Part shown: piece by piece, positions 47,433-57,696 of the stretch
Numbering within the stretch: position 1 is the first letter of the stretch
How the letters are laid out: each line of letters starts with the position of its first letter
Assembly: GCA_902564565.1 (NCBI GenBank)
Contig: CACFBW010000001.1
Coordinates: 1 to 64,000 of the forward strand
Direction: 5' to 3'
Length of the DNA stretch: 64,000 bases
From: an uncultured Pelagibacteraceae bacterium
Lineage (GTDB): Bacteria; Pseudomonadota; Alphaproteobacteria; Pelagibacterales; Pelagibacteraceae
Position numbers and translations under genes: made by a program
The notes under the pieces: model-generated
Databases searched by the model: none
Told to the model about the DNA's origin: nothing
Seen by the model: the letters and a program-made list of their open reading frames with translations, nothing else

Positions 47433-48767
47433 ATGTATATATCAAAAGCTTTTATACCAATTTTAAAAAATAACCCGACTGAAGCAAAAATAAAATCTCA
47501 TAAATTGATGCTTAGAGTTGGAATGATCAAGCAATCTTCAGCAGGAATTTACTCGTGGCTTCCACTTGGATTTAAAGTGATGAAAAAGATTGAAAATATT
47601 GTTAGAGAAGAACAAAATAAAATTGGTGCACAAGAAATTTTGATGCCTACAATTCAGTCAAGCGAGATTTGGAAAGAAAGTGGTCGTTATGATGATTATG
47701 GAGATGAAATGCTTAGGATTAAAGATCGTCAAAATAGAGAAATGTTATATGGACCAACAAATGAAGAGTTAATTACTGATATTTTTAGGTCTAATATCAA
47801 ATCTTACAAATCATTACCTCAGCTTCTATATCATATTCAATGGAAATTCAGAGATGAACTTAGACCAAGATTTGGAATAATGCGTTGCAGAGAATTTTAC
47901 ATGAAGGATGCTTATTCTTTTGATGTAAATGATGAAGAAGCGTTGTATTCATATAATAAATTTTTTCTGTCATACCTAAGAACTTTTAAAAGATTAAATC
48001 TAACCGCAATACCAATGGCAGCTGACACCGGTCCTATTGGTGGAAATCTTTCACATGAGTTTATTATTTTAGCTGAAACTGGAGAAAGTAAAATTTTCTC
48101 TGATAAAAGAATTTTTGATGTGAGTTATGATAATGCTAACTTAGAAAAGAAATCATTAAATGATTTAAGAAAAAAATATGAAATTTTTTATGCAGTAACG
48201 GATGAAAAATTTAACAAAGGAGAATTTGAAAAAAAAGTTTCTTCAGAAAATAGACTTATAACAAAAGGAATCGAAGTAGGACATATTTTCTACTTTGGAG
48301 ATAAATACTCTAAATCATTAAATGCTGCTGTAGATCTTCCTGGTGGTAAAAAAGATTATGTTAAAATGGGATCATATGGCGTTGGTGTTTCAAGATTGGT
48401 AGGAGCTATAATTGAAGCAAAATATAATGACAAGGAAGAAATAATGAAATGGCCTTTAAGCGTTGCTCCTTATGAACTGGCAATTATTCCAATGATCGCA
48501 AAAAACGATACATCTAACCTAGAAAAAGCTAAAAAAATATTCAAATTTTTTGAAAGTAAAAAAATTGACACAATTGTCGATGATACTGATGAAAACTATT
48601 CTTCGAAAATAAAAAAGTTTAATTTAATAGGTGTGCCATATCAAATCATTATAGGAAAAAAATCCGAAGGCGATTTATTCGAGTTTAAAGAGATTGGCAA
48701 AGAATCTCAGAATTTATCAATTGATCAAATATCTGAATTAATAAATAAACAAAAAGAAAAAATTTGA
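47433..48767 (+). CDS. proS: Prolyl-tRNA synthetase, short alphaproteobacterial type
   Basis: A class II aminoacyl-tRNA synthetase of 444 residues charging tRNA-Pro. Motif 2 is HIQWKFRDELRPRFGIMRCREFYMKDAYSF and motif 3 is MGSYGVGVSRLVGA. The Ala-editing insertion domain of the long bacterial enzyme (about 570 residues) is missing, as in alphaproteobacteria, so mischarged Ala-tRNA-Pro would need a free-standing editing protein encoded elsewhere. The C-terminal anticodon-binding domain is present (PYELAIIPMIAKND onward). It overlaps the lolC gene by 4 bases. Confidence 0.94.
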   Translation: MYISKAFIPILKNNPTEAKIKSHKLMLRVGMIKQSSAGIYSWLPLGFKVMKKIENIVREEQNKIGAQEILMPTIQSSEIWKESGRYDDYGDEMLRIKDRQNREMLYGPTNEELITDIFRSNIKSYKSLPQLLYHIQWKFRDELRPRFGIMRCREFYMKDAYSFDVNDEEALYSYNKFFLSYLRTFKRLNLTAIPMAADTGPIGGNLSHEFIILAETGESKIFSDKRIFDVSYDNANLEKKSLNDLRKKYEIFYAVTDEKFNKGEFEKKVSSENRLITKGIEVGHIFYFGDKYSKSLNAAVDLPGGKKDYVKMGSYGVGVSRLVGAIIEAKYNDKEEIMKWPLSVAPYELAIIPMIAKNDTSNLEKAKKIFKFFESKKIDTIVDDTDENYSSKIKKFNLIGVPYQIIIGKKSEGDLFEFKEIGKESQNLSIDQISELINKQKEKI

Positions 48768-49996
48768 TTTCTGCATTAGAAAAAAAGATTACTTTTAGAT
48801 ATTTAAAAACCAGAAAAAAAGATGGTTTTCTTAACATAATTTCAATCTTTTCATTTATAGGAATAAGCTTAGGTGTTGCTGTTTTAATTATAGTAATGTC
48901 CGTTATGAATGGTTTTAGAAATGAGCTAATAGATAAAATAGTAGGTTTTAATGCACATGTAATAGTTGACCCTTATGAAAGCCAAGTTGATAGATCAAAA
49001 TTAAACGATGAAAAGTTACAATTAATTTCAAACAATTTAATTTTTAGTAGCAACGGAGAAGCTGTTTTGTTAAATAAAGATTTTACTAAAGGTATAATTT
49101 TAAGAGGATATAAAAAGGAAGATTTCTCAAAACTTCAAATTGTTAATAATAAAAATTTTGTTGGTGATAAAAACAATTTAACAGGCCATAGTATTTCTAT
49201 AGGTAAAGAATTAAGCTTTTCTTTAAACTTAAAAATTGGCGACAAAGTTTCAGTTATGTCTTCAACGGGAGTTGAGACTATAATTGGTAATTTACCTAAA
49301 CAACAAACTTTTATTGTTAATTCAATTTTTGATAGTGGTTTTTCAGAATTTGACCACAACGTAGGATTTATTAATTTGAATTCTTTAGAAGATTTTTTTG
49401 ACTTTGATGAAAATAGTAGAAATTTAGAAGTATATTTGAAGAATCCATCAGATATTGCAAACAGTAAAAATATAGTTCAGTCTATTTTTAAGGATCATTT
49501 TATTTACACCTGGGCTGACATGAATAGTTCTTTATTTTCTGCTTTGAAAGTTGAAAGAAATGTAATGTTTATAATTTTGTCACTAATAATAATAGTCGCA
49601 GCATTTAATATTATATCTGGCTTAACCATACTTGTTAAAAATAAAACACGTGAAATTGCTATATTGAAATCAATTGGTGTATTAAATAAATCTATTACCA
49701 AAATATTTTTTTTAGTAGGTGTTATAATTGGATCAACTGCAACCTTATTTGGAATTATCTTAGGTATAACATTTTCTATGTATATAGAAAAAGTTAGAAT
49801 TTTTTTAAGCACCGTTTTTAATATAAGTTTATTTCCTGAAGAAATTTATTTTTTAAGTAAAATGCCATCAGAAATTAATTTCTTTTCAATTTTTATTATA
49901 GCAATTTGTTCAATTCTAGTTACTATTATAGTTTCAATATTTCCAGCAATTAAAGCATCAAAACTTGACCCGGTTAAATCATTAAAATATGAATAG
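48764..49996 (+). CDS. lolC: Lipoprotein-releasing ABC transporter permease (LolC/LolE family)
   Basis: An FtsX-type permease of 410 residues that releases outer-membrane lipoproteins from the inner membrane for LolA. It has four helices: one near residues 22-45 (ISIFSFIGISLGVAVLIIVMSVMNGFRNEL, the Lol signature), then a large periplasmic domain, then three near the C-terminus with KNKTREIAILKSIG. The likely start is TTG at 48764, overlapping the proS stop; I see no ATG close enough to keep the N-terminus. Only one permease gene is present, as in species where a LolCE hybrid works as a homodimer. Confidence 0.9.
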   Translation: MISALEKKITFRYLKTRKKDGFLNIISIFSFIGISLGVAVLIIVMSVMNGFRNELIDKIVGFNAHVIVDPYESQVDRSKLNDEKLQLISNNLIFSSNGEAVLLNKDFTKGIILRGYKKEDFSKLQIVNNKNFVGDKNNLTGHSISIGKELSFSLNLKIGDKVSVMSSTGVETIIGNLPKQQTFIVNSIFDSGFSEFDHNVGFINLNSLEDFFDFDENSRNLEVYLKNPSDIANSKNIVQSIFKDHFIYTWADMNSSLFSALKVERNVMFIILSLIIIVAAFNIISGLTILVKNKTREIAILKSIGVLNKSITKIFFLVGVIIGSTATLFGIILGITFSMYIEKVRIFLSTVFNISLFPEEIYFLSKMPSEINFFSIFIIAICSILVTIIVSIFPAIKASKLDPVKSLKYE

Positions 49997-50666
49997 TTTA
50001 ATTACTCTCAATAAAATCTCTAAATCTTTTTTGACTAATAAAAAAATATCAGTTTTAAAGAGAATTAATTTTAACTTTAATTCAGGAAAAGTTTACTCAA
50101 TTGTTGGACCATCAGGCTCAGGTAAATCAACTTTATTAAATATTTTGTCATTAATAGATAGACCAACATCTGGATCAGTTAAAATTAATAAAAATATAAT
50201 AAATTTTTTTAATTCATCGATTAACGATAAAATTAGAGCAGAAAAAATTGGGATTATTTATCAACAGAATAATTTGCTTCCAGATTTTACTGCTTTAGAA
50301 AATGTTTATCTTGCAAGGTTATCTCTTACTAACAACAAAAAAAAAGCTATTGATACTGCGAGAAAAATTATTAAAAAGATGGGATTAATTCATAGAATTA
50401 ACCATTATCCATCTGAATTATCCGGTGGAGAAATGCAAAGAATCGCTATTGCTAGAGCTTTAATTAACGAACCACAAATTATACTTGCTGATGAGCCTAC
50501 TGGAAGCTTAGATCAATCTACAGCAAAAGAAGTATTTGATCTTTTATATAAGCTTAAAAATTCAAACAGAATAATTATTTATGCAACTCATAATAGATAT
50601 TTTGCCAATAAGGCTGATTGCAAACTGGAAATGATTGATGGTAATATTAATACCGTTAATGCATGA
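49989..50666 (+). CDS. lolD: Lipoprotein-releasing ABC transporter ATP-binding protein
   Basis: An ABC ATPase of 225 residues partnering LolC/E. Walker A is GPSGSGKST near residue 38, the Q loop is in IGIIYQQNNLLPDFTALENV, the signature is LSGGEMQR, and Walker B is IILADEPTGSLD, followed by the H-loop His in YATHNR. It overlaps the permease gene and the dnaE gene by 8 bases each (ATGAATAG and ATGCATGA). Confidence 0.94.
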   Translation: MNSLITLNKISKSFLTNKKISVLKRINFNFNSGKVYSIVGPSGSGKSTLLNILSLIDRPTSGSVKINKNIINFFNSSINDKIRAEKIGIIYQQNNLLPDFTALENVYLARLSLTNNKKKAIDTARKIIKKMGLIHRINHYPSELSGGEMQRIAIARALINEPQIILADEPTGSLDQSTAKEVFDLLYKLKNSNRIIIYATHNRYFANKADCKLEMIDGNINTVNA

Positions 50667-53600
50667 ATCAAATAATCAAAAATTTAATCATTTAAAAGTC
50701 CACACGCAATATTCTATTTGCGAGGGTGCAATTAAAATCGATGATTTAAAAAATTTTTGCAAAGAAAATAAAATTAACTCAGTAGGACTGTCTGACACTT
50801 CTAATTTATGTGGATCTTTGGAATTTTCAGAAAACATATCTAAAGTTGGGTCCCAACCAATAATTGGAACGCAAATTAACTTTACTTATGAGGCTACCAC
50901 AGGACTGTTACCACTTATTGCATTAAATAAAAATGGATATAAGAGAATTTTAGAACTGTCATCACAATCATATTTACAAAACGATTCCAATTCTGATCCA
51001 AATTTAAATATATCCGAGTTGTTTAAAAATACGGAAGGAATAATACTTTTTTCAGGATCTATTCAAGGTTTTTTTGGTAAATTATTTAACAAAGGAAAAT
51101 TTGAAGATATTAAAAAACTATACAAAAAACTATCTTCAGTGCATAGCGATAGATTTTATTTAGAAATTCAAAGACATGGGGATAATAATGAACTTGAATT
51201 TGAAAAAAACAATCTCAATTTATCAAATGATCTAAAAATTCCACTAATAGCGACTAACGAGGTATTTTATCTACATAAAGATATGCATGAAGCTCATGAT
51301 GCATTAATCTGCATAGGCAACAAATCATATATAAATGATAAAAATCGCTTTAAATACACCGATCAACATTATTTTAAATCCAATGAAGAAATGTCTAAAT
51401 TATTTTCTGATTTGCCCGAAGCTTTACAAAATAATTATAATTTACCATTTAGATGTAGCTTTAGACCCGAAGTATCAGATCCAGTTTTACCCAATATAAG
51501 TTCAGAAAAAGGAGGGGACGCTGATGAGATTTTGTTAAACGAATCCGAGATAGGTTTAAAGTATAAATTTATTAAAATATTTAATATTGACGAAGCTAGC
51601 TTAGATAAAAATGAGAAATTTATAGAATATAAAAAAAGATTAGATCATGAACTAAAAATAATCACTGAAATGAAATATGCTAGTTATTTTTTAATTGTGT
51701 CGGATTATATAAAATGGGCAAAAAATAACGATATACCTGTTGGCCCCGGGAGAGGATCTGGTGCAGGATCATTAGTTGCTTGGTGTTTATCTATTACAGA
51801 CGTTGATCCAATAAAGTTTAATTTAATTTTTGAAAGATTTTTAAATCCTGATCGTATTTCTATGCCAGATTTCGATATAGACTTTTGTGAAGAAAAAAGA
51901 GATTTAGTTTTTAAATATTTAACTTCAAAATATAAAAATGGAGTAGCTCATATAATTACTTTTGGTAAATTAAAAGCTCGTATGGTTATACGTGATGTTG
52001 GTAGAGTTGTAGGTTTACCTTATGGATTTGTTGATAGTATTTCTAAAATGATACCTTTTGATCCTTCAAGACCTCAGAACTTGTCTCAATGCATTAGCAA
52101 TGAACCAAGATTGCAAAAATTAATCAAGGAAGATTCTAGAGTAAGAAAATTAACTGATATTTCACTTAAACTAGAAGGTTTAAATAGAAATGTTGCCACA
52201 CATGCTGCAGGTGTAGTTATAGCAGATAAAAACCTTACTGAAGAAGTTCCTTTGTATAAAGATTCATCTGCTAATTTGTTATTACCATCCACACAATTTG
52301 ACATGTATTCAGCTGAAAAAGCAGGATTGATTAAGTTTGATTTTTTAGGTTTAAAAACATTAACAGTAATAAATAAAACTCAAAAGTTAATTAATAAAAA
52401 AAATCCAAATTTTAAGATAGAAAATATTAAATTTGATGATCAAAAAGTTTTTGAACTATTATCAAAAGGTAACACCGTAGGTATATTTCAGCTTGAAAGC
52501 ACAGGTATGAGAGAAGCTTTATTAAAAATGAAACCAAATCATTTAGAAGATATTATTGCGCTTGTAGCTTTATATAGACCCGGACCAATGAGCAATATTC
52601 CAACATACAATGATTGCAAACATGGAAAATTAAAACCAGATTATTTACACCCTTTTTTGGAAGATATTCTTAAACCAACATATGGTGTAATAATTTATCA
52701 AGAACAAGTAATGCAAATAGCACAAAAACTTTCAGGTTTTACTCCTGGACAAGCTGATATTTTAAGAAAGGCTATGGGTAAGAAAAAGAGAGCAGAATTA
52801 GAAAAACAAAAAGAAAAATTTATAAATGGGGCTGTAAATAATGGAATAAAGAAAGATGTAGCCGCAAGTATATTTTTAAAAATAGAACCATTTGCTGAAT
52901 ATGGTTTTAACAAAAGTCATGCTGCAGCATATGGGATTATTTCATATCAAACTGCTTATTTAAAAACACATTATCCAAATGAATTTTTTGCGGCCTCAAT
53001 GACAATGGATATCTCGAATCAGAATAAGTTAAGTGAATTTTACGAAGATTTAAAAAGAATGAATATAAAAATCATAAGGCCAGATATAAACAAATGTTTT
53101 GCTGACTTTAGATCAGTGGATCAAAATTTTTATTATGCATTAGGTGGTATTAAAAATGTAGGTTTTGAAGCAGTTTCAAATATAGTTAAAGAAAGGGAAA
53201 AAAATGGAGAATTTATCTCCATTAATGATTTTGTAAATAGAATTAATCCTAAAGATATCAACAAACTACAGTTAGAAGGATTGGTAAAATCTGGAGCTTT
53301 TGATTCAATAAATAAAAATAGGCAATCTTTATTTTCCTCGATACCCAAATTGATTTTAAAGTCAAAAAATATATTTGATAATAAAATAGCAAATCAAATT
53401 GATCTTTTTAATTCTAATGAAACGAACGAAGAAAATTTTATTACTCTTATAGAGGACTGGGAATTTGAAGAACGTTTATCAAAAGAATTTGAAGCAGTTG
53501 GTTTTTATATTTCCGATCATCCCTTAAATCAATACAAAGATATTTTTAGTGATTATAAAATTATTGATTATAATCAATTCAAATCTGATAACGAAATTAA

Positions 53601-54075
53601 AGAACATAATGTTGCAACAACACTTTTAAAAATTCAAGAAAGAAAAACTATTAAAGGTAATTCTTATGCTGTAATTAAACTCACAGACTTAACTGGAGTT
53701 TTTGAGTTGTTTGTTTTTTCTGAACTTTTAGAATCAAATAGAAATATATTAGTGGAAGGAAATTCATTGATAATGACTTTACAAAAAAATCATATACAAG
53801 ATGAAAACAGATTTAAAAGAATAAATGTTAAAAAAATAATATCTTTGAAAGATTTGTACAGCAAACCAATATCTAAAATTGAATTTGAAATTACTAAGCA
53901 AGATCAAATTAAAGAGGTTTCAGAACTAATAAACAAAAAAGGTAACACTGATGTAAAGATTAAATTTATCAATGGAAAGGAGGCATTTATTTTTAAATTA
54001 AAAAATAAAAGATTTGTCGATAGAAAATTAATAAATACTATAAAAAATCAGGATATTTTAGCTACTATCAGTTAA
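50659..54075 (+). CDS. dnaE: DNA polymerase III subunit alpha
   Basis: The replicative polymerase catalytic subunit. From the ATG at 50659, which overlaps lolD by 8 bases, it has 1138 residues, close to the family norm; an in-frame TTG 24 bases earlier is less likely. The N-terminal PHP domain starts FNHLKVHTQYSICEGA. The palm has GPGRGSGAGSLVAW and the catalytic acids in MPDFDIDFCEEKRD (D404, D406). Next come the HhH region and an OB-fold domain with VATTLLKIQERKTIKG near residue 985, and a short C-terminal region that is reduced compared with E. coli. Confidence 0.96.
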   Translation: MHESNNQKFNHLKVHTQYSICEGAIKIDDLKNFCKENKINSVGLSDTSNLCGSLEFSENISKVGSQPIIGTQINFTYEATTGLLPLIALNKNGYKRILELSSQSYLQNDSNSDPNLNISELFKNTEGIILFSGSIQGFFGKLFNKGKFEDIKKLYKKLSSVHSDRFYLEIQRHGDNNELEFEKNNLNLSNDLKIPLIATNEVFYLHKDMHEAHDALICIGNKSYINDKNRFKYTDQHYFKSNEEMSKLFSDLPEALQNNYNLPFRCSFRPEVSDPVLPNISSEKGGDADEILLNESEIGLKYKFIKIFNIDEASLDKNEKFIEYKKRLDHELKIITEMKYASYFLIVSDYIKWAKNNDIPVGPGRGSGAGSLVAWCLSITDVDPIKFNLIFERFLNPDRISMPDFDIDFCEEKRDLVFKYLTSKYKNGVAHIITFGKLKARMVIRDVGRVVGLPYGFVDSISKMIPFDPSRPQNLSQCISNEPRLQKLIKEDSRVRKLTDISLKLEGLNRNVATHAAGVVIADKNLTEEVPLYKDSSANLLLPSTQFDMYSAEKAGLIKFDFLGLKTLTVINKTQKLINKKNPNFKIENIKFDDQKVFELLSKGNTVGIFQLESTGMREALLKMKPNHLEDIIALVALYRPGPMSNIPTYNDCKHGKLKPDYLHPFLEDILKPTYGVIIYQEQVMQIAQKLSGFTPGQADILRKAMGKKKRAELEKQKEKFINGAVNNGIKKDVAASIFLKIEPFAEYGFNKSHAAAYGIISYQTAYLKTHYPNEFFAASMTMDISNQNKLSEFYEDLKRMNIKIIRPDINKCFADFRSVDQNFYYALGGIKNVGFEAVSNIVKEREKNGEFISINDFVNRINPKDINKLQLEGLVKSGAFDSINKNRQSLFSSIPKLILKSKNIFDNKIANQIDLFNSNETNEENFITLIEDWEFEERLSKEFEAVGFYISDHPLNQYKDIFSDYKIIDYNQFKSDNEIKEHNVATTLLKIQERKTIKGNSYAVIKLTDLTGVFELFVFSELLESNRNILVEGNSLIMTLQKNHIQDENRFKRINVKKIISLKDLYSKPISKIEFEITKQDQIKEVSELINKKGNTDVKIKFINGKEAFIFKLKNKRFVDRKLINTIKNQDILATIS

Positions 54076-54129
54076 AAAATACTTGTTTATTGTTAAAATA
54101 ATTTGTAAATAATCATTAAAATTAACACG

Positions 54130-54200
54130 CACACAGCTTGTGGTTTTATACCTCCGGTCCTTAAGTGGAAATAGCTGTGGTGGCATAACCGGGAATAAAT
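54130..54200 (+). promoter_or_regulatory. Candidate structured rpsB leader with pseudoknot (S2 autoregulation)
   Basis: A GC-richer block stands out in the gap before rpsB. A 7-bp helix CACAGCT/AGCTGTG (54132-54138 with 54173-54179) encloses a loop in which GGT/ACC can form a small hairpin (54142-54152). Loop bases CCGGT (54154-54158) can pair with ACCGG (54188-54192) outside the helix, making an H-type pseudoknot that ends 8 bases before the rpsB ATG. rpsB-tsf of E. coli is known to be repressed by S2 through its leader. By analogy, the pseudoknot may hold or expose the ribosome site. The pairing is seen in sequence; the function is an inference. Confidence 0.6.
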
Positions 54201-54965
54201 ATGAAGATACCAAGCATAACAATACAGCAATTATTAGAAGCAGGAGTCCATTTAGGTCATAAAACTTTAAGATGGAATCCAAAAATGAAAAAATATATTT
54301 TTGGAAAAAGAGATTCAATACACATAATAGATTTAACTCAAACACTCGAATTAACAAATGTTGCTCTTGAAAAAGTTTATGATGTAATAGCAAATAATGG
54401 AAAAGTTTTATTTATATCAACTAAAAAACAAGCATCAGAAGCTATAGCAGATTTGGCAAAGGACACTGGTCAGTATTTTGTTAATTATAGATGGTTGGGT
54501 GGAATGTTAACTAACTGGGGAACAATATCAAATTCGATAAAAAAACTTGAAAAAATAAATATAGATCTTTCATCTGAAAATAGAGGTTTTACTAAAAAAG
54601 AATTATTAAAAATGAGTGTTCTTAGAGACAAGCTTCAAAGATCTTTAGGTGGTATTTCTGAAATGAAAAAAATTCCAGATTTAGTATTTGTTATAGACAC
54701 AAATTATGAGTCTTTAGCAATTAAAGAGTCAATAAAATTAGGAATACCAATAATAGCGATATTAGATACAAATTCAGATCCTCAAGGAATAGATTTTCCA
54801 ATCCCTGGAAATGATGACGCTAGAAGATCAATTGATTTATATTGTTCTTTAATAAAAGAAACAATTGAAAATGCAAAAAAAGCATCATCGCAAAATCTAG
54901 ATGAAAAAGCTGAAAAAAAAGAAAAAGTAGATAAGAAATCTGAAGAAAAAAATAAGCTAAATTAA
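54201..54965 (+). CDS. rpsB: 30S ribosomal protein S2
   Basis: A 254-residue ribosomal protein. It has the family start [21 protein letters not shown], then [31 protein letters not shown] and [13 protein letters not shown] with [10 protein letters not shown]. The C-terminus is a charged, Lys/Glu-rich tail of about 25 residues ([17 protein letters not shown]). It heads the rpsB-tsf-frr-uppS group and lies downstream of a structured leader. Confidence 0.97.
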   Translation: MKIPSITIQQLLEAGVHLGHKTLRWNPKMKKYIFGKRDSIHIIDLTQTLELTNVALEKVYDVIANNGKVLFISTKKQASEAIADLAKDTGQYFVNYRWLGGMLTNWGTISNSIKKLEKINIDLSSENRGFTKKELLKMSVLRDKLQRSLGGISEMKKIPDLVFVIDTNYESLAIKESIKLGIPIIAILDTNSDPQGIDFPIPGNDDARRSIDLYCSLIKETIENAKKASSQNLDEKAEKKEKVDKKSEEKNKLN

Positions 54966-54966
54966 C

Positions 54967-55818
54967 ATGAGTGAAATTGAAAAAGTAAAAAGATTACGTA
55001 AATCTACTGGAGCAGGTTTTAAAGATTGTAATGCTGCATTAATAGAAGCAAAAGGCGACCTTGATAAAGCTGTTGAAATACTAAGAGTTAAAGGAATCAC
55101 TAAAGCTTCAAAAAAAATGTCAAGAGTAGCAAATGAAGGAGTTGTTGCATTGAGTGGTGATGAAAATAAATTGTCTCTTTTAGAAGTTAATTGTGAAACT
55201 GACTTTGTTGCAAAAAATGAAGATTTTATAAATTTTGTAAAAGAATTAAGTGAACTTAATAATTTGAATAATTCAAATATAGAAAAATTAAATGAAACTA
55301 AAATGAAAAACAATAAAACTGTAAATGAAAATTTGGTTGCTTTAATTGCAAAGATTGGTGAAAAAATTACTATCGGTAGAGTAAAAACTTTTAATCATAA
55401 TGGTACAAAAAATTTTAAATATTTACACACTGTTGTAAAAGATAATCTTTCTAAATTGGCTGTAGTAGTTTCGTTAGAAACAAAAGAAATTTCAGATAAT
55501 TTAAAAAATTTTGGCAAACAATTGTCGATGCATATAGCTGCATCAAATCCCTTAGCACTTGATGCTAATAGTATAGATAAAAATGTTTTAGAAAAAGAGG
55601 TTTCCTTAATAAACGAAGAACTAAAAAGCACAGGTAAACCAGATGATATTATAAAAAAAATAAGTATCGGCAAGCTTAATAAATTTAAAGAAGAAAACTC
55701 TTTATTGACACAACAATGGGTTATGGAACCTAAGAAAAAAGTTAAAGATGTTTTAAAAGAATTAAGTATTAATGATCTAAAAATAAAAGATTTTTATCGT
55801 CTGAAGATTGGTGATTAA
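54967..55818 (+). CDS. tsf: Elongation factor Ts
   Basis: The nucleotide exchange factor for EF-Tu, 283 residues. The N-terminal UBA-like domain has [22 protein letters not shown]. The core binding motif [13 protein letters not shown] near residue 78 contacts EF-Tu, and a coiled-coil region and the [18 protein letters not shown] end follow. It starts 1 base after the rpsB stop. The next gene is frr, immediately adjacent; pyrH, which usually lies between tsf and frr, is absent here. Confidence 0.96.
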   Translation: MSEIEKVKRLRKSTGAGFKDCNAALIEAKGDLDKAVEILRVKGITKASKKMSRVANEGVVALSGDENKLSLLEVNCETDFVAKNEDFINFVKELSELNNLNNSNIEKLNETKMKNNKTVNENLVALIAKIGEKITIGRVKTFNHNGTKNFKYLHTVVKDNLSKLAVVVSLETKEISDNLKNFGKQLSMHIAASNPLALDANSIDKNVLEKEVSLINEELKSTGKPDDIIKKISIGKLNKFKEENSLLTQQWVMEPKKKVKDVLKELSINDLKIKDFYRLKIGD

Positions 55819-56370
55819 ATGTTTAGTGAAAAAAATTATAATCAAAAAATGGATAAAACCTTTGAAGTCTTTACAAAAGAATTGGGATCACTAAGAACAG
55901 GCAGAGCTAACTCAAATATGCTTGACCTGGTTAAAGTTGATGTTTATGGACAAAAAATGCCGATAAACCAATTAGGAAGCATTACAACACCTGAAGCAAG
56001 AATGATCAACATTCAGGTTTGGGATCAAAACAATGTTTCTTTAATAGATTCAGCGATTAGAAAATCTGATCTTGGCTTAAATCCTCAAATTGATGGTCAG
56101 TTAATAAGGTTACCAGTTCCAGATTTAAGTGAAGAGAGAAGAAATGAAATGAAAAAAATGATTAAAACAATTGGGGAAAAATGTAAAATTTCTATAAGAA
56201 ATATAAGAAGAGAAGCCAATGACAATCTCAAAAATTTACTGAAAAGCAAAGATATAAGCGAAGATGATGAAAAAAAATTCCAAAAATTGATACAAACATT
56301 TACTGACAATCATATAAATCAAATAGAGAGCAAAGTAAGTGATAAAGAAAAAGAAATTATGACAATATGA
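55819..56370 (+). CDS. frr: Ribosome recycling factor
   Basis: A 183-residue factor that splits the post-termination ribosome with EF-G. Characteristic segments are KELGSLRTGRANSNMLDLVKVDVYG near residues 22-46, INQLGSITTPEARMINIQVWD and IRLPVPDLSEERRNEMKK. The C-terminal half is the long three-helix bundle. It starts on the base after the tsf stop and overlaps uppS by 4 bases. Confidence 0.96.
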   Translation: MFSEKNYNQKMDKTFEVFTKELGSLRTGRANSNMLDLVKVDVYGQKMPINQLGSITTPEARMINIQVWDQNNVSLIDSAIRKSDLGLNPQIDGQLIRLPVPDLSEERRNEMKKMIKTIGEKCKISIRNIRREANDNLKNLLKSKDISEDDEKKFQKLIQTFTDNHINQIESKVSDKEKEIMTI

Positions 56371-57044
56371 ACCCAATAAAACATGTGGCCATAATTATGG
56401 ATGGAAATGGTCGATGGGGTCTCAAACATAAAAAATCAAGAAACTTAGGTCACAGAGCAGGTTTAAATACAGTTAAAAAAATAATTAAATCAACAATCAA
56501 AAACAAAATTAAATATTTAACGCTTTATGCATTTTCAACAGAAAATTGGAAAAGACCTCAAAATGAGATTAATTTTTTGTTTAAATTGTTAGATAGTTTT
56601 ATTGATAAAAAAATCAGTGATTTTAATAAAAATAAAATAAAACTAAAAATTATTGGCAATATTGAGCTTTTAAATAATAAGCTAAGAAAAAAACTACAAA
56701 AATCAGAGCAATTAACGAAAAAAAATAATAGACTTCAAGTTAACTTGGCCCTTAATTACGGATCAAAAACAGAATTAATTGAAACATTTAAAAAAATAAA
56801 TAAAAATAAATTACATATAAATATTAAAAATATAGAAAGAAATCTCTATACTTCAAATATTCCAGATCCTGATATTCTTATTAGAACTGGAAATACACAG
56901 AGATTAAGTAATTTTTTACTATGGCAAATGGCATATTCAGAAATATTTTTTGAAAAAAAATTATGGCCAGATTTTAATGAAAAAGATTACAATAAAATAT
57001 TAAATCAATTTAAAAAAATAAAAAGAAATTACGGTAATATTTAA
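56367..57044 (+). CDS. uppS: Isoprenyl transferase (undecaprenyl diphosphate synthase)
   Basis: A cis-prenyltransferase of 225 residues making the C55 lipid carrier for peptidoglycan and glycan synthesis. The catalytic Asp is D12 in IIMDGNGRWG, followed by GHRAGLNTVKK, the LTLYAFSTENWKRP helix, LALNYG, and the C-terminal DPDILIRTGNTQRLSNFL with YSEIFFEKKLWPDF. It is strongly Lys/Asn-biased like its neighbours. It shares one base with the cdsA start. Confidence 0.95.
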   Translation: MNPIKHVAIIMDGNGRWGLKHKKSRNLGHRAGLNTVKKIIKSTIKNKIKYLTLYAFSTENWKRPQNEINFLFKLLDSFIDKKISDFNKNKIKLKIIGNIELLNNKLRKKLQKSEQLTKKNNRLQVNLALNYGSKTELIETFKKINKNKLHINIKNIERNLYTSNIPDPDILIRTGNTQRLSNFLLWQMAYSEIFFEKKLWPDFNEKDYNKILNQFKKIKRNYGNI

Positions 57045-57696
57045 TGGATAAAGAAACTATCAAAAGAATATTAAGCTCAATAATTATCATACCAATAGCT
57101 CTTTTTTTTTATTATTAAAGGTTCCTTTTTTTTTACTTTTTTTATGTCGGTATTTTTCATCATAATCACATATGAATGGTATCAAATGAGTAAAAATAAA
57201 GTTTATTTATTCCCTGGACTTCTGTTTTTGTTTTTTTCAATATTTTCAGCGTATTTATTTAGACAAGAAGATAGCAATGAAGCTTTTATAATTTTTTTAA
57301 CTGTTATTTTAATCTGTGTTTCAACTGACATTGGAGGTTATATTTTCGGAAAAATTTTTAAAGGACCTAAGCTTACTAAAATAAGTCCAAATAAAACTTA
57401 TTCAGGAATGTTCGGAGGTTATTTTTTATCTGTTATAACAGTAAGTATTTTTTTTAGATTATGCAGCAAGTTTTGATTATTATTATATCCAGCTTAAATT
57501 AGAAACTTTAATGTTAATACTTATCATTTCTTCCGTAAGTCAAATAGGTGATCTTATTATATCTTACTTTAAAAGATTATCTAAAATTAAAAATACAGGA
57601 AAATTATTACCTGGTCATGGTGGACTCCTAGATAGAGTAGACGGACTTATTTTTGCAGTTCCATTTACTTATATATTATTTAAATTTTTCTTATGA
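57044..57696 (+). pseudogene. cdsA: cdsA (phosphatidate cytidylyltransferase), interrupted by two +1 homopolymer indels
   Basis: The gene should make CDP-diacylglycerol for phospholipid synthesis. The start ATG at 57044 overlaps the uppS stop. Translation breaks at the T9 run 57102-57110; reading T8 restores LFFIIKGSFFFTFFMSVFF. It breaks again at T8 57448-57455; reading T7 restores SIFLDYAASFDYYYIQ. The longest uninterrupted pieces lie at 57144-57476 and 57511-57696. Removing two bases leaves 651, exactly 217 codons. The C-terminal family signature is intact: SVSQIGDLIISYFKR, KNTGKLLPGHGGLLDRVDG. An essential gene with only homopolymer errors suggests sequencing error, or slippage, and not decay. 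Confidence 0.8.

Noticed and set aside
54957-55313. 118-codon minus-strand frame over tsf
   Set aside because: It is antisense to EF-Ts with Ser/Phe/Leu-rich composition typical of shadow frames.
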